Shown: positions 49,156 to 61,752, numbered from the stretch's first letter. The stretch is DNA of 64,000 bases from Lytechinus pictus (GCF_037042905.1 NC_087246.1:35582001-35646000); one strand, 5' to 3'. Translations and numbers: made by a program. Notes: generated by a model from the sequence alone, not told the origin.

Positions 49156-50139
49156 TGCTTAGTGCAGAATGGAGTTGTATCACCTACACAGTCGATCTAC
49201 ATTACGTTGATGATGTTTTGTAAAAAAAAATCGGAATCATGGGTAATAGTTTGGTTATGAAGAAGATTTGTCACTCATTGTTTGCTCCAACAAAAAAGGG
49301 ATGGAACCTGATAGATTCAAATGAACTACCTTCAAGTACATGATACATCAATTATTGTCCGAAAATCAATTTCTATTTTTAAGGGAAAGCGCAATACTTC
49401 TCTCAAAGACTGATAGATTGTCAAGTTACCTTCGTTGACTAAAATTCAGAAAGTCACCGGGACATTGTCTGGATACTAGTGACACGTATATAGCCAAGGG
49501 AAGTTAAGTGAGTGAAGCTGTTGCTTAGTTTTGGAAAAATTTTGAATACTATAGTATATCAGACCTGATTTCGGATATATTTACTCCTCTTTACAGTGTC
49601 GCAATGGTGTAGGTTTTGATTTGTGGGTAAAACAAGTATTGGAAGGATATAATAAGTTATAAACCTCAATATGATTCACATAGTTCCTGAATTATCTGAT
49701 AGTATTCTCCTTGTAATGAAATAGTACAGATTTTTAAAGAGAGAATTCTACCTATAGCATGATTAGTGCTGTATATTTTAGTCCGAAACAGAAAAAGAAA
49801 CCGAAATTCATATTTGGTACATGTAATTATCAGGAAGAGGCAGCACAATATCATTAAACCCCAAGTACAACTTTCTTATATAGTAAGCCCAATCCTTTAG
49901 GATTGATAGACATAATGAAAATTTAAATGATGATAATTTATTTCAAAAATATACCAGAACAAGGTAAAGTATTGTGTGACTCGGTTGATTTGTGTAATTT
50001 CATTGGTTATTCGTGTTTGATATATGATTTGTTATCTGTATTTTTATCATATTTCTTTCATTTTCAGAGGAACAACATGCAAATTTCACAATAGTATCAA
50101 CCATGCGATATTAGTCTAACTATTTAAGAATTCAGAAAG
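49156..50139. other. No gene seen
   Basis: Unique-looking AT-rich sequence with no supported exon, RNA gene or repeat. Confidence 0.4.
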
Positions 50140-50192
50140 TCAAAAAGGGGCCTAAGCTTTCGATCCTAGCAGAATCTTCGTCGGAGGCAAAA
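50140..50192 (-). other. Second hammerhead-like motif (Penelope-type retroelement relic)
   Basis: On the minus strand GCCU precedes CCGACGA, followed by stem GAUUC/GGAUC with loop UGCUA, then GAAA, GCUU and AGGC. GCCU and AGGC can form stem I, and the AG/CU pairs form a two-base stem III. The layout matches the 8.4 kb site. U4 of the core is C here, which would predict poor or no activity. Confidence 0.4.
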
Positions 50193-50844
50193 TAATTCAA
50201 TCGATTGACTAATGTTTAAGAGCATGCAAGGAAATTAACACGTGATTTTTTTTTCATAAGACGAAAATACATTAAATTGATATCATGTACGTTATTATGT
50301 TACCCGTGTGTCGTAAACCTCCTTCAGATCCTTGGTCTCGTATAATCACCGATTATACTTGTCATACAACCAGATGAAGTAGATTTGTTTTTTCTCCTAA
50401 CTTGCCGATGTTCAAATATCCAATCACAATCTTTATAAAGGAGTAGAACTTGACCCTTCAATACCTTTTTCCTCTCACATGAGGGAATGTGCAATCATTA
50501 TTATCGGTGAGACGAAATCACGATCTTACATGTAGTTCAGACATTGTGTTATCCTCTTCTCTGTGCATTTAGGTCAGGTTATGATTCATGCATTTTACAA
50601 AGATCTTGGTTATACAAACTAAACTTGATTGCAAGGCTACTTACTTAATAAACGACTTAACGACTAAAGTCCACATTTTGTGCAAATTATCGCGTAACAC
50701 GACAAACATAGAGAATTGCTTGTGAGAGGGTGGATAGGAATATGGGGGAGGGGGTGGTAGGGGGTATTTCTATCGGAAGATCCCTAATCCCCCTGCACGC
50801 AAAGACACTAAATATGTTTCGTTTTAGTGGGTCATTGGCAGGGG

Positions 50845-51075
50845 CGGCGGAGCGAAGATGAAAGAGTGGGGGGGGGGGGGGCTAGATATGTCATATCACG
50901 TAAAAAATATATAAGAAGCTGCGAGCGAGCAAAATATTTGACATTTTCATAACGAAAATCCAATTTTGTGATAGGTTTTAACAGAAAACAATTTCATATT
51001 TCACCCTTCTCTCTTTGCTTCTATCTTTTTTCTTGGTTTTGATTATCTACCCCACTCACATTTCTCGTGAAACTT
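50845..51075. mobile_element. Poly-G element fragment
   Basis: GCAGGGGCGGCGGAGCGAAG and a G run of about 14 are followed by GCGAGCGAGCAAAATATTTG and TAACGAAAATCCAATTTTGT, modules that recur at about 3,970 and 58,915-59,030. Confidence 0.5.
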
Positions 51076-51183
51076 TATTAAGGCGGGTAGGATTATTCTT
51101 ACAAGTTGTTTCCTTCATAAGTAGTAACATAAGTTACAAAAATGAGAATATTGTTTTCTTGTTTCAAAGAGACACTCGTTAAC

Positions 51184-51410
51184 ACATAAAACGGGTCCTT
51201 CTCGGGTATGAAAGGGGCACAGAACACGTTCGTGAGGGGCACTTTTCTTGGGTAAAAAAGGGCACTTTAAAGAAGGCAAGGGGGCACTTGCTCACGCATA
51301 AAACGGGTCCTTCTCAGGAGAAAGAGGCAAGAAGCACGTTCGTGAGGGGCATTTTTGTTGCATAAAAAGGGCACCTTTTCAGTGCTTCAAAAAGTGTGGG
51401 GGGGGGGCAC
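51184..51410. repeat. Two tandem copies of a 113-bp unit
   Basis: CATAAAACGGGTCCTTCTC begins at about 51,184 and 51,297. Both copies continue with AAGCACGTTCGTGAGGGGCA-like sequence and AAAAAGGGCAC. Confidence 0.75.
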
Positions 51411-51585
51411 TGTGCCCCTCCGACACCCCAGGATCGCAGCCTTTCAGTGATCAATGGATCTCGAAGGGGTATAAATACAAATGAAAAGTACCCACAATAT
51501 CCACTACCCAGTTCCAATGTTTCCTAATTACTCTTCATTGCTTTGATATTCTTTGATAGACATGCCACAGTATGCCACATAAAAA

Positions 51586-52226
51586 CGCGGAAAGGGGGTG
51601 GGGTTTCCCCGGGGTAGGCGCGGAACGCGCATAAGGCGAATAGAGTGCAAAAACGCTTAAAATGATTTAAAAAAAATTAATGGCCTAAAATGTTAATGGA
51701 GTATGTAATTTGCTCATCTGGCACATCCGCACAAAAAAAAATCTGCTTAGAGTGTGCACAAATCTGGACATCTCGGGGGACATCTGCACAAAATCAGCGT
51801 TTAAAGTTTCCTACTAGCGGCCTGTTTTTCAATCCTCGTATAGGATGCTTTTATCAGGACAATTCTTGCGGATGCTGTCCACCCTTCAATGGCATTGACT
51901 TACCCGAGAAGGTTGTTGCCTGAACCTTGTTGCCCAAGGGGGGGGGGTCTCTGCCACTGAATATTTGAATGGACAGGATCAGCGAGAATCGTCCTGAAAA
52001 AAGCACCCTAAACGGGATTCAAGGGCAGCAGATGTCCCAGATCAGCCAGCAGATTTGTACACTCCAAATAAGGACTTTGTGCTGATGTTCCAAATTTGCA
52101 AATTACATACTCTAATTTGAGTTGGGCTATCGTGATTTAGGGCGTCTGTTTCTCTCATTTTGGGCGTTATTACACTCTATTGTTCAACGCATATTACCCG
52201 TAAAAAGCACCACCCCCCTTTCTGCA
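51586..52226. mobile_element. 640-bp diverged foldback element
   Basis: GAGTATGTAATTTGCTCAT at about 51,698 mirrors TTTGCAAATTACATACTC at about 52,095. AATAGAGTGCAAAAACGC mirrors GCGTTATTACACTCTATT. GATGCTTTTATCAGGACAAT mirrors ATCGTCCTGAAAAAAGCA. The arms are about 300 bp each and noticeably diverged, so this is an older insertion. Confidence 0.7.
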
Positions 52227-52539
52227 TTTCTTTTCGCAGATGCTTTCCACTGTCCAATGGCATTGGACAGCTTCCGCTAGAATTATGTGACTTTGGTATC
52301 AAAATTGCCCAACATTATGTTGCTTCTCATTAACACATAGTTTACATGTTCTCAAGTTTGCCTTATATTAAGAAACCCTAAAAATAATTTAACAAAATAG
52401 TGTAGAGATGGATTTTTGCCAAACGCAAAGTAACCATTATGTTAGCCAGAATATAACCAACAGTTGGGCAGCATTTTCTTTACACGAATCGGTGAATTGA
52501 TGTATACAATGTTTGGGCAAAATTCTAACCATTCTAGGA

Positions 52540-52650
52540 TGAAACTGTTGTTCCGGCTCACCAATGATTTTCGACAAAGCCCTCCCAGCTGTTAATTGTC
52601 ATTTGAAGCGAATTTTCAATACATTTCTATGTTCTTGAAAGCGTTTTGTG
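52540..52650. mobile_element. Partial hairpin MITE ('GCAGACGCTTTCT' family)
   Basis: GATTTTCGACAAAGCCCTCC followed by CAGCTGTTAATTGTC and TTTTCAATACATTTCTATGT matches the right half of the copy at 25.1 kb. Confidence 0.55.
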
Positions 52651-53224
52651 TCCCGGTGCAAAAACTTTGCAATACAATAGAATCAAACTATCCCCTAATG
52701 ACCAAGGTTAATCATCGTCGAGGATTATTACCCCCATGGAGCTGCCGTTTTTGTCTCCCAGGCAACGAGGGAGACCTATTTCGATTGTTATACTTTGTAC
52801 TACTTTTAGTTTCAGTTTCGCAATGGTTATATCTTTTCCATCAAAACGTAGAAATCAATATGCATTACTTAGTATGATAGCTGCAAAGATTGAAATCTTA
52901 TATGAAGTACAATGCAGTAATAACAATAACATGAACATCGTGCACCTAATGTAGAAATTTTCTGTAAAAAAGCAGAGTTCAAATAAAATGTAGAAGAAAA
53001 GACAAACATTATCCATATTTACAGGACTAAAATTATCCAGAGATTATTGAATCTGACATTGGTTTAAATGACTTAAAATAACAACACTGTGACCCAATTA
53101 TATCAATATGTTTCCCCTTTCTGTCAAGTGAAAAAAAATCCACTAAAATGATATGTCGTGTAGTCACGACAACCAATTCGACTTTAGGCTGGGGGCAGTT
53201 TTACAAAGGGCATACGAATGCTCA

Positions 53225-53710
53225 GCTTTTCACACTGCACTTTTTGTCCTAAATTGGTGGGGCTAAGGGGGGGTCTTAGCCCCACCAATTTCCCGGGGTT
53301 AAGCTTAGCCCACTTCGTTTTCACACTACGTTTTAGCAAAGTGGGCTAGCACGGTAAATAGTACGGTACTATCTGGCCCTGCAAAAAAGCAGGGTGAGCC
53401 GGCTAATTGTGGTGCTAGCACCACAATTGCGGTGCTAAGAGATGCAGTGTGAAACGAAACAGGGCTAAGCAAAAGCGGGGCTAAGCATTAGCCAATCACA
53501 GAAGTCGAAATTGCACGTTAATCGCGCTCTGTATGGTAAAATCATCAATATTCATGAGCTGTGGGATATTCCGGGGTTGAGGCGTTAACCCCGGCTAAGC
53601 AATAGTATGGGGTTAAGAAAGACAGTGTGAATCCAAAAAAAGATAGTATGGGGTTAAGGATAGTCCGGGGTTAAGGATAATATGGGGTTAAGGAAATGCA
53701 ATGTGAAAAG
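53225..53710. mobile_element. About 490-bp TIR element with repeated GGGGTTAAG motifs
   Basis: CTTTTCACACTGCA is mirrored by TGCAATGTGAAAAG, with CAG on both sides. The interior repeats GGGGTTAAG, GGGGCTAAG and GCTTAGCCC many times, with small palindromes such as GTGGTGCTAGCACCAC. It has no ORF. Confidence 0.7.
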
Positions 53711-55990
53711 CAGAACTAAAGCAACTATAATCGCAATTAAGCTACCATAAATCTTCATGAAACAAAAGACTCAGCAACCAATCACATTGAAGTTACTATA
53801 TATCTTTACGAAACATCAAGTTTTAGCATTTGTATGGCTCTTTGGATCTTCCTGGACAGGAATTAGGATTAGGACTTAATCATGTACACCTGCATGGACA
53901 GAATCCCATGCGTGGCATCACATTCTACACGCTAAATTATTAAAATACAAACAAACAAACGAAAAACGGAGGATGTTTGTTGAGGAGGAATCTGGAATCT
54001 GTTTTAGCGGTAAAATTGAAACTGATGCGTGGGGTCAACTATGTTGGGGGTAACCATTGCCGCCCAATATGACTTTCGGTTCAGGCCATGCAGGCAAGGA
54101 AACAATTTATTGATTGGCAATTAAACAAATGAGAACATGACGAGAGAAAAACCGTCATTCAAGTGCACAAGATCAGGTATACATAAGCTTGAATCTGCCT
54201 CTCAGAACCCCTCAGAACCTGCCTTCAAAATTGTCAGCTTTATCATAAGAGTAATCTCGAAGGGAAAACCAGACCCGTATAAAGCCAGGGACGGCAGGGA
54301 GACGACTCCCCTATGATTTTTTCAGGGAGTGAAAATAAAGAGGTAAAAAGAGATAAAAGAAAGACTAAAAGAGGAGGAAAGATTGAAGCAAACGAGTAAA
54401 AAGTCTGAGTCGTGTAACTGTATCACTCTGTTTTTTTCTACTGAGAAAAAAGATACGACGTCACAATTTTGGTAACATGCTAATGCCGCCCCTGCACATT
54501 GAGCTATTATGTCATCATCCAGGCTTCGAGATCCAGGGTTCGACTGTAATAGCTGGATCAACACACTACGTACCGTAATGTACTGCTATTTTTTTTTAAA
54601 TCTTTATAACACCATTTTAAAGCCACGGCGATTTTTTTTTTAAATCAGAGCGTATCGAAAGATGAATGAGCATAACGTTGGTAAAAAAAAACATGTAACC
54701 CCCTACCGCAACTTTTAAATAAAAGGATAACGCCTCCAGCCCCGCCTCCAGCACGCACAATGTACCTACGTGAGGTATATTCAACATACGAAGACATCGC
54801 GTTGGCACATAATACCCCAGCCCCCCAAGAAACAAATTAATTCAATTCAATTTCTTTACTTGTCAGTGATGAGAATCATGCTTGGTTAGACATTCTAACA
54901 TGATTAACTATTATATTATTTTAAAAATATCAATGGTAGTGTTTAAAATTGAATACACATTCTATAAAAATGCACTCAAAATGCTTTGTCATTGATTTAA
55001 TGGAAAACAACCGGATAATCAAAAGAAGCAAATTAATGCATTAAAATCATTATTTTAAGAATCTAAGTACATTATTATTGTTCCTTTGATGAAAAACAAT
55101 ATTATTAAAACATCCAGTTAAAAAGAAAAAAAAAAGAAAATTGACAAATGTGAGTATTCGTACTGTATTATTTGTATATCGAACAATTTTTAAGAAAAGG
55201 GATGAAATAGAAAAAAACTGAGATACCGGATTATGATGCCAAATAAAACCTGCATTATAACGTTAAAATATATGAAGATAAAGAGAGGTGTGGAGAAAAA
55301 CGAGGCCCAGCTGATATCGAAATTCGAAAATTCCATTATGATATTTTCAGGTTCAAACTTTTGATCTGCGCCATAAATATTTTTATTTTGATTAATGAAG
55401 AATGACTTATTTGATGACCACCCGGTACTAGTCTCGTTTTCTTGCAAGATTGGGTATCATGAAATGTATGCCCCCGCCCGTCCCTCGTTTATATAATAAT
55501 GACAGTGATGATTATGATGATGATAATACTAATAATACTTATGAAAATAATAATGATAAAGGGATGCGACCTATTAAATTTCATAGTTCATAATTTTCTT
55601 AACAATGATCTACTTTTCTATGTATTTACATTAGCCTTTTTCTCTACGCCAATTCCCACCTATCTTACACCCTTCTTACCCCTCCCCTCTCCCCCTCTTT
55701 CTTCTCGCTCTGTTTGTCTCCCTCTCTCTCGTTCTCAATCTCTCTCCCCCTTACTCTTCATTTATCTTCTCCTTCTTCTTCTCCCTCTGCCCCTCTCTCC
55801 TTTTCCGTAATTATAGAAAGCAAACATGCTCAAAATTATATGAATCATAAGTTATCTTTAATTTAATTGTTATTAATAAATAAACTATCAAAGTAATTAT
55901 TTAATAGTTATCATAGTTTATCATAGTTATATATACTCTCTTTCTCTCTTCCTTATTGGATCGATGAATAAAAGATGAAGGACGAGGGGA
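53711..55990. other. No gene seen
   Basis: AT-rich sequence. 55,640-55,800 is a C/T-rich low-complexity tract that creates a Ser/Leu/Pro ORF. A GGTTCGACTG box near 54,535 lacks an A box. No exon is supported. Confidence 0.4.
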
Positions 55991-56004
55991 AGAAGAACAC
56001 AAAG

Positions 56005-56140
56005 AAAATAATAACAATAATAATAACAATAATAATAATAATAAAAACAATAATGATGACGATGATGGTGATGATAATAATAATAATAATACTAATAATA
56101 ACAATAATACTACTAATACTAATGATAATAATGTTAATAA
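56005..56140. repeat. (AAT)n/(AAC)n microsatellite, probably a LINE tail
   Basis: AATAATAAT, AACAATAAT and ACTAAT units immediately precede the first LINE relic. Confidence 0.85.
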
Positions 56141-56185
56141 CAAGCCGGACATCATCGTCAGAGACAACAACGTATAGTAAATATT

Positions 56186-56455
56186 GAGGTCTCTGTTCCC
56201 CATGATATCAACATTGCTGTAAAGGAAAGAGACAAACGACTCAAGTATCAAGACCTAAGGATTGAGATCGAGAGGATGTGGAACGTGAAGGCAGAGGTCA
56301 CACCAGTCATCATCATTGGTCACTCAGGAATGGTGAAGAAGGGAATGGAATCCTGCATAACCAAGATCTCTCCTAACCTTCGGATGTACGAAATTTAGAA
56401 GGCAGCTATCTTGGGTACAACCAGATTGATAAGAAAGACTCTCGGACATTAGTAG
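56186..56455 (+). pseudogene. LINE polyprotein C-terminus, relic 1
   Basis: The frame reads VSVPHDINIAVKERDKRL, then YQDLRIEIERMWNVKAEVTP and VIIIGHSGMVKKGMESCITK. After a TAG it continues KAAILGTTRLIRKTLGH. The pattern of KYxDLxxEIxRMWxVKxxVxPVxIGxxGxV followed by xxAILGTxRxxRKxL is the conserved end of a group of non-LTR retrotransposon ORFs. One premature stop and loss of the upstream RT domain make it dead. Confidence 0.75.
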
Positions 56456-56574
56456 TGTAAAGTTCCTAGTTGCACTTGAAATTACTAGGTGCTTTTTGTT
56501 AGAGCAAAGTTATTCAAGAAAAAAAAAACGGACTTGATCCTTTTTAGAGTAATAACAATAATAATAATAATAAT

Positions 56575-56945
56575 AATAATAATAAAGCTAGAAGCTAGAC
56601 GACCAGACATCGTTCTCTTAAAGAAGAAGGATAAGGAATGTCTCATCATAGATATTGCGATAACAGGAGACTGCAGAGCTTGGCGTAAAGAGGAGGAAAA
56701 TATACAAATGTATAATATGATCTGGCATGGGAGCTGAGAAGGATATGGAAGGTGAAGACGAAGGTGGTACCAATAGTCATCGGAGCCTTAGGAACCGTGA
56801 CAACAAGACACAGAAGCTTTCTGGCTGTTCTAGGAGTCGAGGTGTCCTTTGAAACGATACAAAAGGCAAGCTTGCTTGGAACAGCTCATATCCTACGGAA
56901 GGTCTTGAATTAGAAAGAGAATTGAACAATGAGAAGAGGACCCAT
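56575..56945 (+). pseudogene. LINE polyprotein C-terminus, relic 2 with (AAT)n tails
   Basis: ARRPDIVLLKKKDKECLIID, then WRKEEENIQMYN, then a frameshift to DLAWELRRIWKVKTKVVP followed by IVIGALGTVT and ASLLGTAHILRKVL. This is the same domain as relic 1, including the RPDIV-DxxxxxCLIID block that precedes it. (AAT)n lies before (56,545-56,585) and after (57,045-57,065). The two relics lie head to tail within 800 bp. Confidence 0.8.
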
Positions 56946-57272
56946 TTGATCGAATATAGAACAATAATCCTAGATTTATGGAAGAAGTCCGGTTGCTGTT
57001 TAATATACCAACAGAACATCAAGTTGTGGACAATGGAAATAATGATAATAATAATAATAATAATGATAAGAAAAAGAAGAAGAAATTTTTGAATTTTTCT
57101 TTCCAATTTTATTTCTTCTTTTTATTTTTCGGTCATAAAACTTATGGTGGGGCCATGGTCTCAAGCCCCCCCCCCCCATCTGAACGCTATAGTGAAACTA
57201 TCACATTATTCATTATTACTTTAACTAATTGTTTACAATCTTCTTTGTATAGTACACAGTATAATCATTATA

Positions 57273-58238
57273 CAGTGCGTATCAAAAACAAGTTTACACT
57301 TTGAAAAAGCCCTGGGAATTTGATAAAAAATATACAAGATGATGTGGGTAATTTTTTCACATATAATCTTCGGTTTGGGTCTCATCTATCCAATGAAAGT
57401 AAAAGTTTGGACAGAATGTTACACTTGAGTGAGCACTGTCCATTTTTCTAAAGCTCGCAGAAATCTGTTTCACGCTGTGTCAAGGGGAAAGGGCGAAATC
57501 AAACTTACCCTGCGAAACATTTCCCTTGCACTTTTAGTCAATTGAAATAAAACGGATACATTCAAGCATTTTGTAACAATTTTGCCACCAAAATTGAAAT
57601 TTCAACACTTAGTAAGCACAACCTTTACCCTTTTTGTGCCAGCTGGATCTGAGGACATAACTGAATCTGAACAAAAGTTTATATCAGACATCTCCAGCAT
57701 TTTTTACTAAGTTTTTATCATTTAAAGTGGGTGTAAATTTCATTTTTCATTTAATACTTGTTTCTCCACACCTTTTCCAAGCTTGACAATGATTAACAAA
57801 ATAAAAATCCAGCCTAAGCCATTTTATGTAATTCACAGCTCAGTGTAAAGCAAATTTCGTCACAATGGCCTTGGTGCGTGGGGGAGTGGGGTGGGGCGCA
57901 ATGCACTCTTCGAAGTGTTTTGGGCAAGGAAACAAGTTTAAAAAGGTAAAAGATATCTTCAAATCAATTTTACTAGCTAAATTCAACGTGTTATTCATGA
58001 ATAAGGTCTACTTTTTATTCGCATAACTATTTCAAAGTTCTGCGCAAATAATTTTTCACTAACTTTTCAAAAGTAAGTGGTGCTCACTCAAGCGGAAATA
58101 TTTGTCGACAGTTATATCGTCATTTGCTTAAATGGATCTGTACCAATGTTAAAATTTTGAAAAATCTTCAGGATATTACAAATGTATAATTTTACAGGAT
58201 TTTTTCTATTTTTTGTAAACTTTTTTTGATACGTACTG
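57273..58238. mobile_element. Non-autonomous Tc1/mariner-type element, copy 2 (966 bp)
   Basis: Same family as 22,732-23,723 but inverted. TA lies at 57,271-57,272 and 58,239-58,240. The ends are CAGTGCGTATCAAAAA and a right end with one substitution (ACGTACTG). No ORF of note. Confidence 0.9.
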
Positions 58239-58240
58239 TA

Positions 58241-59037
58241 TATTTATATGACGTCGATTATGATTATACACTCGTGTGTTTTTCACACCAGAAATTAGTG
58301 TCAATTTAATCTTCCTGTACATTCATGTAAATTTTGCTTTGATGAGCGTTAGTCAGAAAGCAAGGAAAGTTTCCGTATTTTCGTCCTTTTGTGGTTTATG
58401 CTATGCAATTATCTTTGTATTCATGTTTGATTCATTAACATTACAAAGCAGTCAATTCCAGTCAATTATTCATATGCTTGTTTGAAGTCAATGCATCGGG
58501 CTAAATGCAAAAGAGAAAAGCTACGAGTTGAAATACCAAACTTTTAAAGTCTACCAGATCATGAGCTCTTAGGACAACCATGACAACGAAATATGGTTCT
58601 TTTATACACCAGCAGACCTATCCAAAATGTATATTCATTATCAGGGAACGAATATGGAAAGACTAATCGTGTAATATGAAATGGAAAATACACAGTATTA
58701 AACTGTGTATAATATACATTATCCATTCCATGATAATTTGCATGGGCTATGTTAAATGTTTAATTTGGATACAAAATTTGCTTTGTTTGGTTTTATAAAA
58801 AAAATTAAAAGAAACCTCTCTCCTGTCTCTTCTGCCGCACAGCCCGTTTCGGAGTTGTTAATTATTAGCAAAAAAAAAAGAAGAGGGGTCGAGATATGGC
58901 GAGAAAAATAAAAAGTTGTGAGCAAGCGAAGCGAACTTGGCACTTTCATTTCGAGAATCCAATTTTTTGATTGATTTTGACCTAATATTCAAAAAATAAT
59001 ATCATATTTCACAATTCTCTCTTTATTTTTTCTTAAC
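58241..59037. other. No gene seen; poly-G element module at 58,880-59,030
   Basis: AAGTTGTGAGCAAGCGAAGC and GAGAATCCAATTTTTTGATT match internal modules of the poly-G elements. The remainder is unremarkable. Confidence 0.4.
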
Positions 59038-59280
59038 GGGACGCGGGACAAATACGGGACTGTCCCTTGAAATACCCAGGTGTTTTCAAAATGAATTTCC
59101 GAAGATCGTCTTCGTGGGGGATAATTAGTTATGTACAGATCAATACTCATTATCGAGTTCAAACACAGAAAAGAATTGCTTTCTTTTTATGAATATAATA
59201 CATGTATGTATTAATGTGTATAATAGTTTATCATCATCCTTCTGTGTTTGGTTGCTATGACTACTCTTATTTTACACCAA
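59038..59280. repeat. Direct repeat, copy A (partner 61,753-61,991)
   Basis: It begins GGGACGCGGGACAAATACGG and runs about 240 bp to GGTTGCTATGACTACTCTTA, nearly identical to the partner 2.7 kb downstream. Confidence 0.85.
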
Positions 59281-59489
59281 AAGTGTAAACCCGAGGGGAT
59301 GGGGAATATCATATACCCCCTTTCGGAGAGGGTGGGGTACGTGGTATGTACAATATCAGATTTTTCTTTTTACCTCACTGATGACCAATGTTTTTTTTTC
59401 ATAAAATCCCCGTGTTTTTATGGTGGGTGGGGGGTAGTCTACAAATGTAGACCCACATCTGCAGTGTGTGTACCTCAGCTGATTCAACG

Positions 59490-59566
59490 AGTCTGCATAG
59501 CAGACTAGGTCTACTGAGGCTGCAGATCCCACTTCACGAGCCATTCAGAGTCTGCATAGCAGACTA
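59490..59566. repeat. Two copies of a 17-nt hairpin AGTCTGCATAGCAGACT
   Basis: GAGTCTGCATAGCAGACTAG occurs at about 59,489 and 59,548. Each is a seven-base-pair stem with an ATA loop. A G run follows the second. Confidence 0.7.
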
Positions 59567-60457
59567 GGTGGGGGGGGGGGGTTGAGGGTTCTAGTACCGC
59601 GTAGAATTATGTTTACCCGTGTTATCAAGTCCATTTAAGGAGAAAAAAAAACATAAGAAAATAAATAAACAGAAAACACACGAAAGCTTTAAAAAGAGTC
59701 AGTATTCATGTCATAACTTTCATGTTGGTCTAAATATAATAGGGGCATTTTTTATAACGAAATCAATGTTATTTTTTATAGGTTTCTATAATATTTCACG
59801 CTTTTCGTATTACTTTGTAAAACAGCGAATGTAATTATTGTCACTATGTTCTAATTTATTTAAGATAGTATGTTTTATGGAATGTGATATAATGAATCAA
59901 ATCAAAAATAAAAATATACTGAAGCGCTTGTATATATAGGAAAATGACTTCATTCACTTCTGGATTCTGGATTAATATCATCGAGTCATTCCTTACTTTG
60001 CACAAATCGGATTTTACATCACTGCAAACAATGCTTCCCGATTATCCGAGTGCAAACATATGCTCATAACATTTTCGAATTTATTTGGGAGAAGACATTC
60101 TTCATTGACATATGTTATAATTAAAGATTCCCGATTAGGTTTTTCACTAAACTGGCAATAGCTTATATGATATTCTTTATCCGCAAGGTAAATGCTATTT
60201 TGTGGCAGATTTCATTTTTCTTAATTTGTCCCACAAAAAAGAAATTATTTTTTAAAGAAATGGAACAGAAAATGTACATGATATGATTTGATTATATTTG
60301 TTCGATATTATGTAAAAAAAAATATATATCAGAAAAGTAAATTTAAACAGTCAAATTTTGGCTCGCTCGTGACTTTTTAAATTCGTCCCATATGATAATA
60401 TTTTTACCCAAGTGGCCCATTACGCCACTAATCCAGATGAAATGATATAGTATTATA

Positions 60458-61440
60458 CAGTGCGTATAAAAAAAGTTTACACTTTGAAAAAGACCTGGGA
60501 ATTAAAAAATATACAACATGTGGGTAATTTTTTCACATATAATCTTGGGTTTGGGTCTCATCTATCCAATGAAAGTTAAAGTTTTGACAGAATGTTACAC
60601 TTGAGTGAGCACTGTCCATTTTTGTAAAGCTCGCAGAAATCTGTTTGCGCAGAAATGCTCGTTTTCACGCTGTGTCAAGGGGAAAGGGCGAAATCAAACT
60701 TACCCTGCGAAACATTTCTCATACATTTCCCTTGCACTTTTAGTCAATTGAAATAAAGCGGATACATTCAAGTATTTTGTAACAATTTTGCTACCCAAAT
60801 TGAAATTTCAACACTTAGTAAGCACAACCTTTACCCTTTTTGTGCCAGCTGGATCTGAGGACATAAGTGAATCTGAACAAAAGTTTATATCAGACATCTC
60901 CAGCATTTTTTCACTAAGTTTTTATCATTTAAAGTGGGTTTACGTTTCATTTTTCATTTAATACTTGTTTCTCCACACTTTTCCCAAGCTTGACAATGAT
61001 TAACAAAATGAAAATCAAGCCTTAGCCATTTCATGTAAATTACAGCTCAGTGTAAAACAAATACCGTCACGATGGCCTCGGTGTGTGGGAGAATGGGGTC
61101 TGGTGCAATTCACTCTTCGAAGTGTTTCGGGCAAGGAAACAAGTTAAAAAAGGTAAAAGATATCTTCAAATTAATTTTACTAGCTAAATTCCACGTGTTC
61201 TTCATGATGAAGGTCTACTTTTATTAGCATAACTATTTCAAAGTTCTGCGCAAATCATTTTCACTAACTTTACAAAAGTAAGTGATGCTCACTCAAGCGG
61301 AAATATTTTTCGACAGTTATATCGTCATTTGCTTAAATGGATCTGTACCAATGTTAAAATGTGGAAAATCTTCAGGATATTACAAATGTAGTATTTTACA
61401 GGAGTTTTTCTAAGTGTAAACTTTTTTTTGATACGCACTG
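60458..61440. mobile_element. Non-autonomous Tc1/mariner-type element, copy 3 (983 bp)
   Basis: TA lies at 60,456-60,457 and 61,441-61,442. It has the same orientation as copy 2 and is very similar to it. It retains the TGCGCAGAAATGCTCGTTTT segment that is missing from copy 2 near 57,470. Confidence 0.9.
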
Positions 61441-61752
61441 TATAGGCCTACATGTACCAAAAACAGATACAAAGATTATGAATAGTCTATTGTTAACAAA
61501 CATCGAGGATCATGCACACACACACTGAGTTCATAACTACTGCTGATAACGAGCCTTTCTCTACATAGTATAGGTGTCACGAAAAACAAATCAAAACGAA
61601 CAAAAAAAGATTTACAGAATGTTTAATCGTGGGGTTACCTTTTTCATTATTTTCGACGCCTATAAGAATAAGTAGAATGTATGAATATTCTCAAAAAATG
61701 TGTTCAAAATCGTGAAATACGGGACACAACGGCGTTGGCCGGACAGGGTCAT

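Noticed and set aside
54460..54560. Possible tRNA (GGTTCGACTG B-box-like sequence near 54,535)
   Set aside because: No A box at the right distance, no acceptor stem and no cloverleaf.
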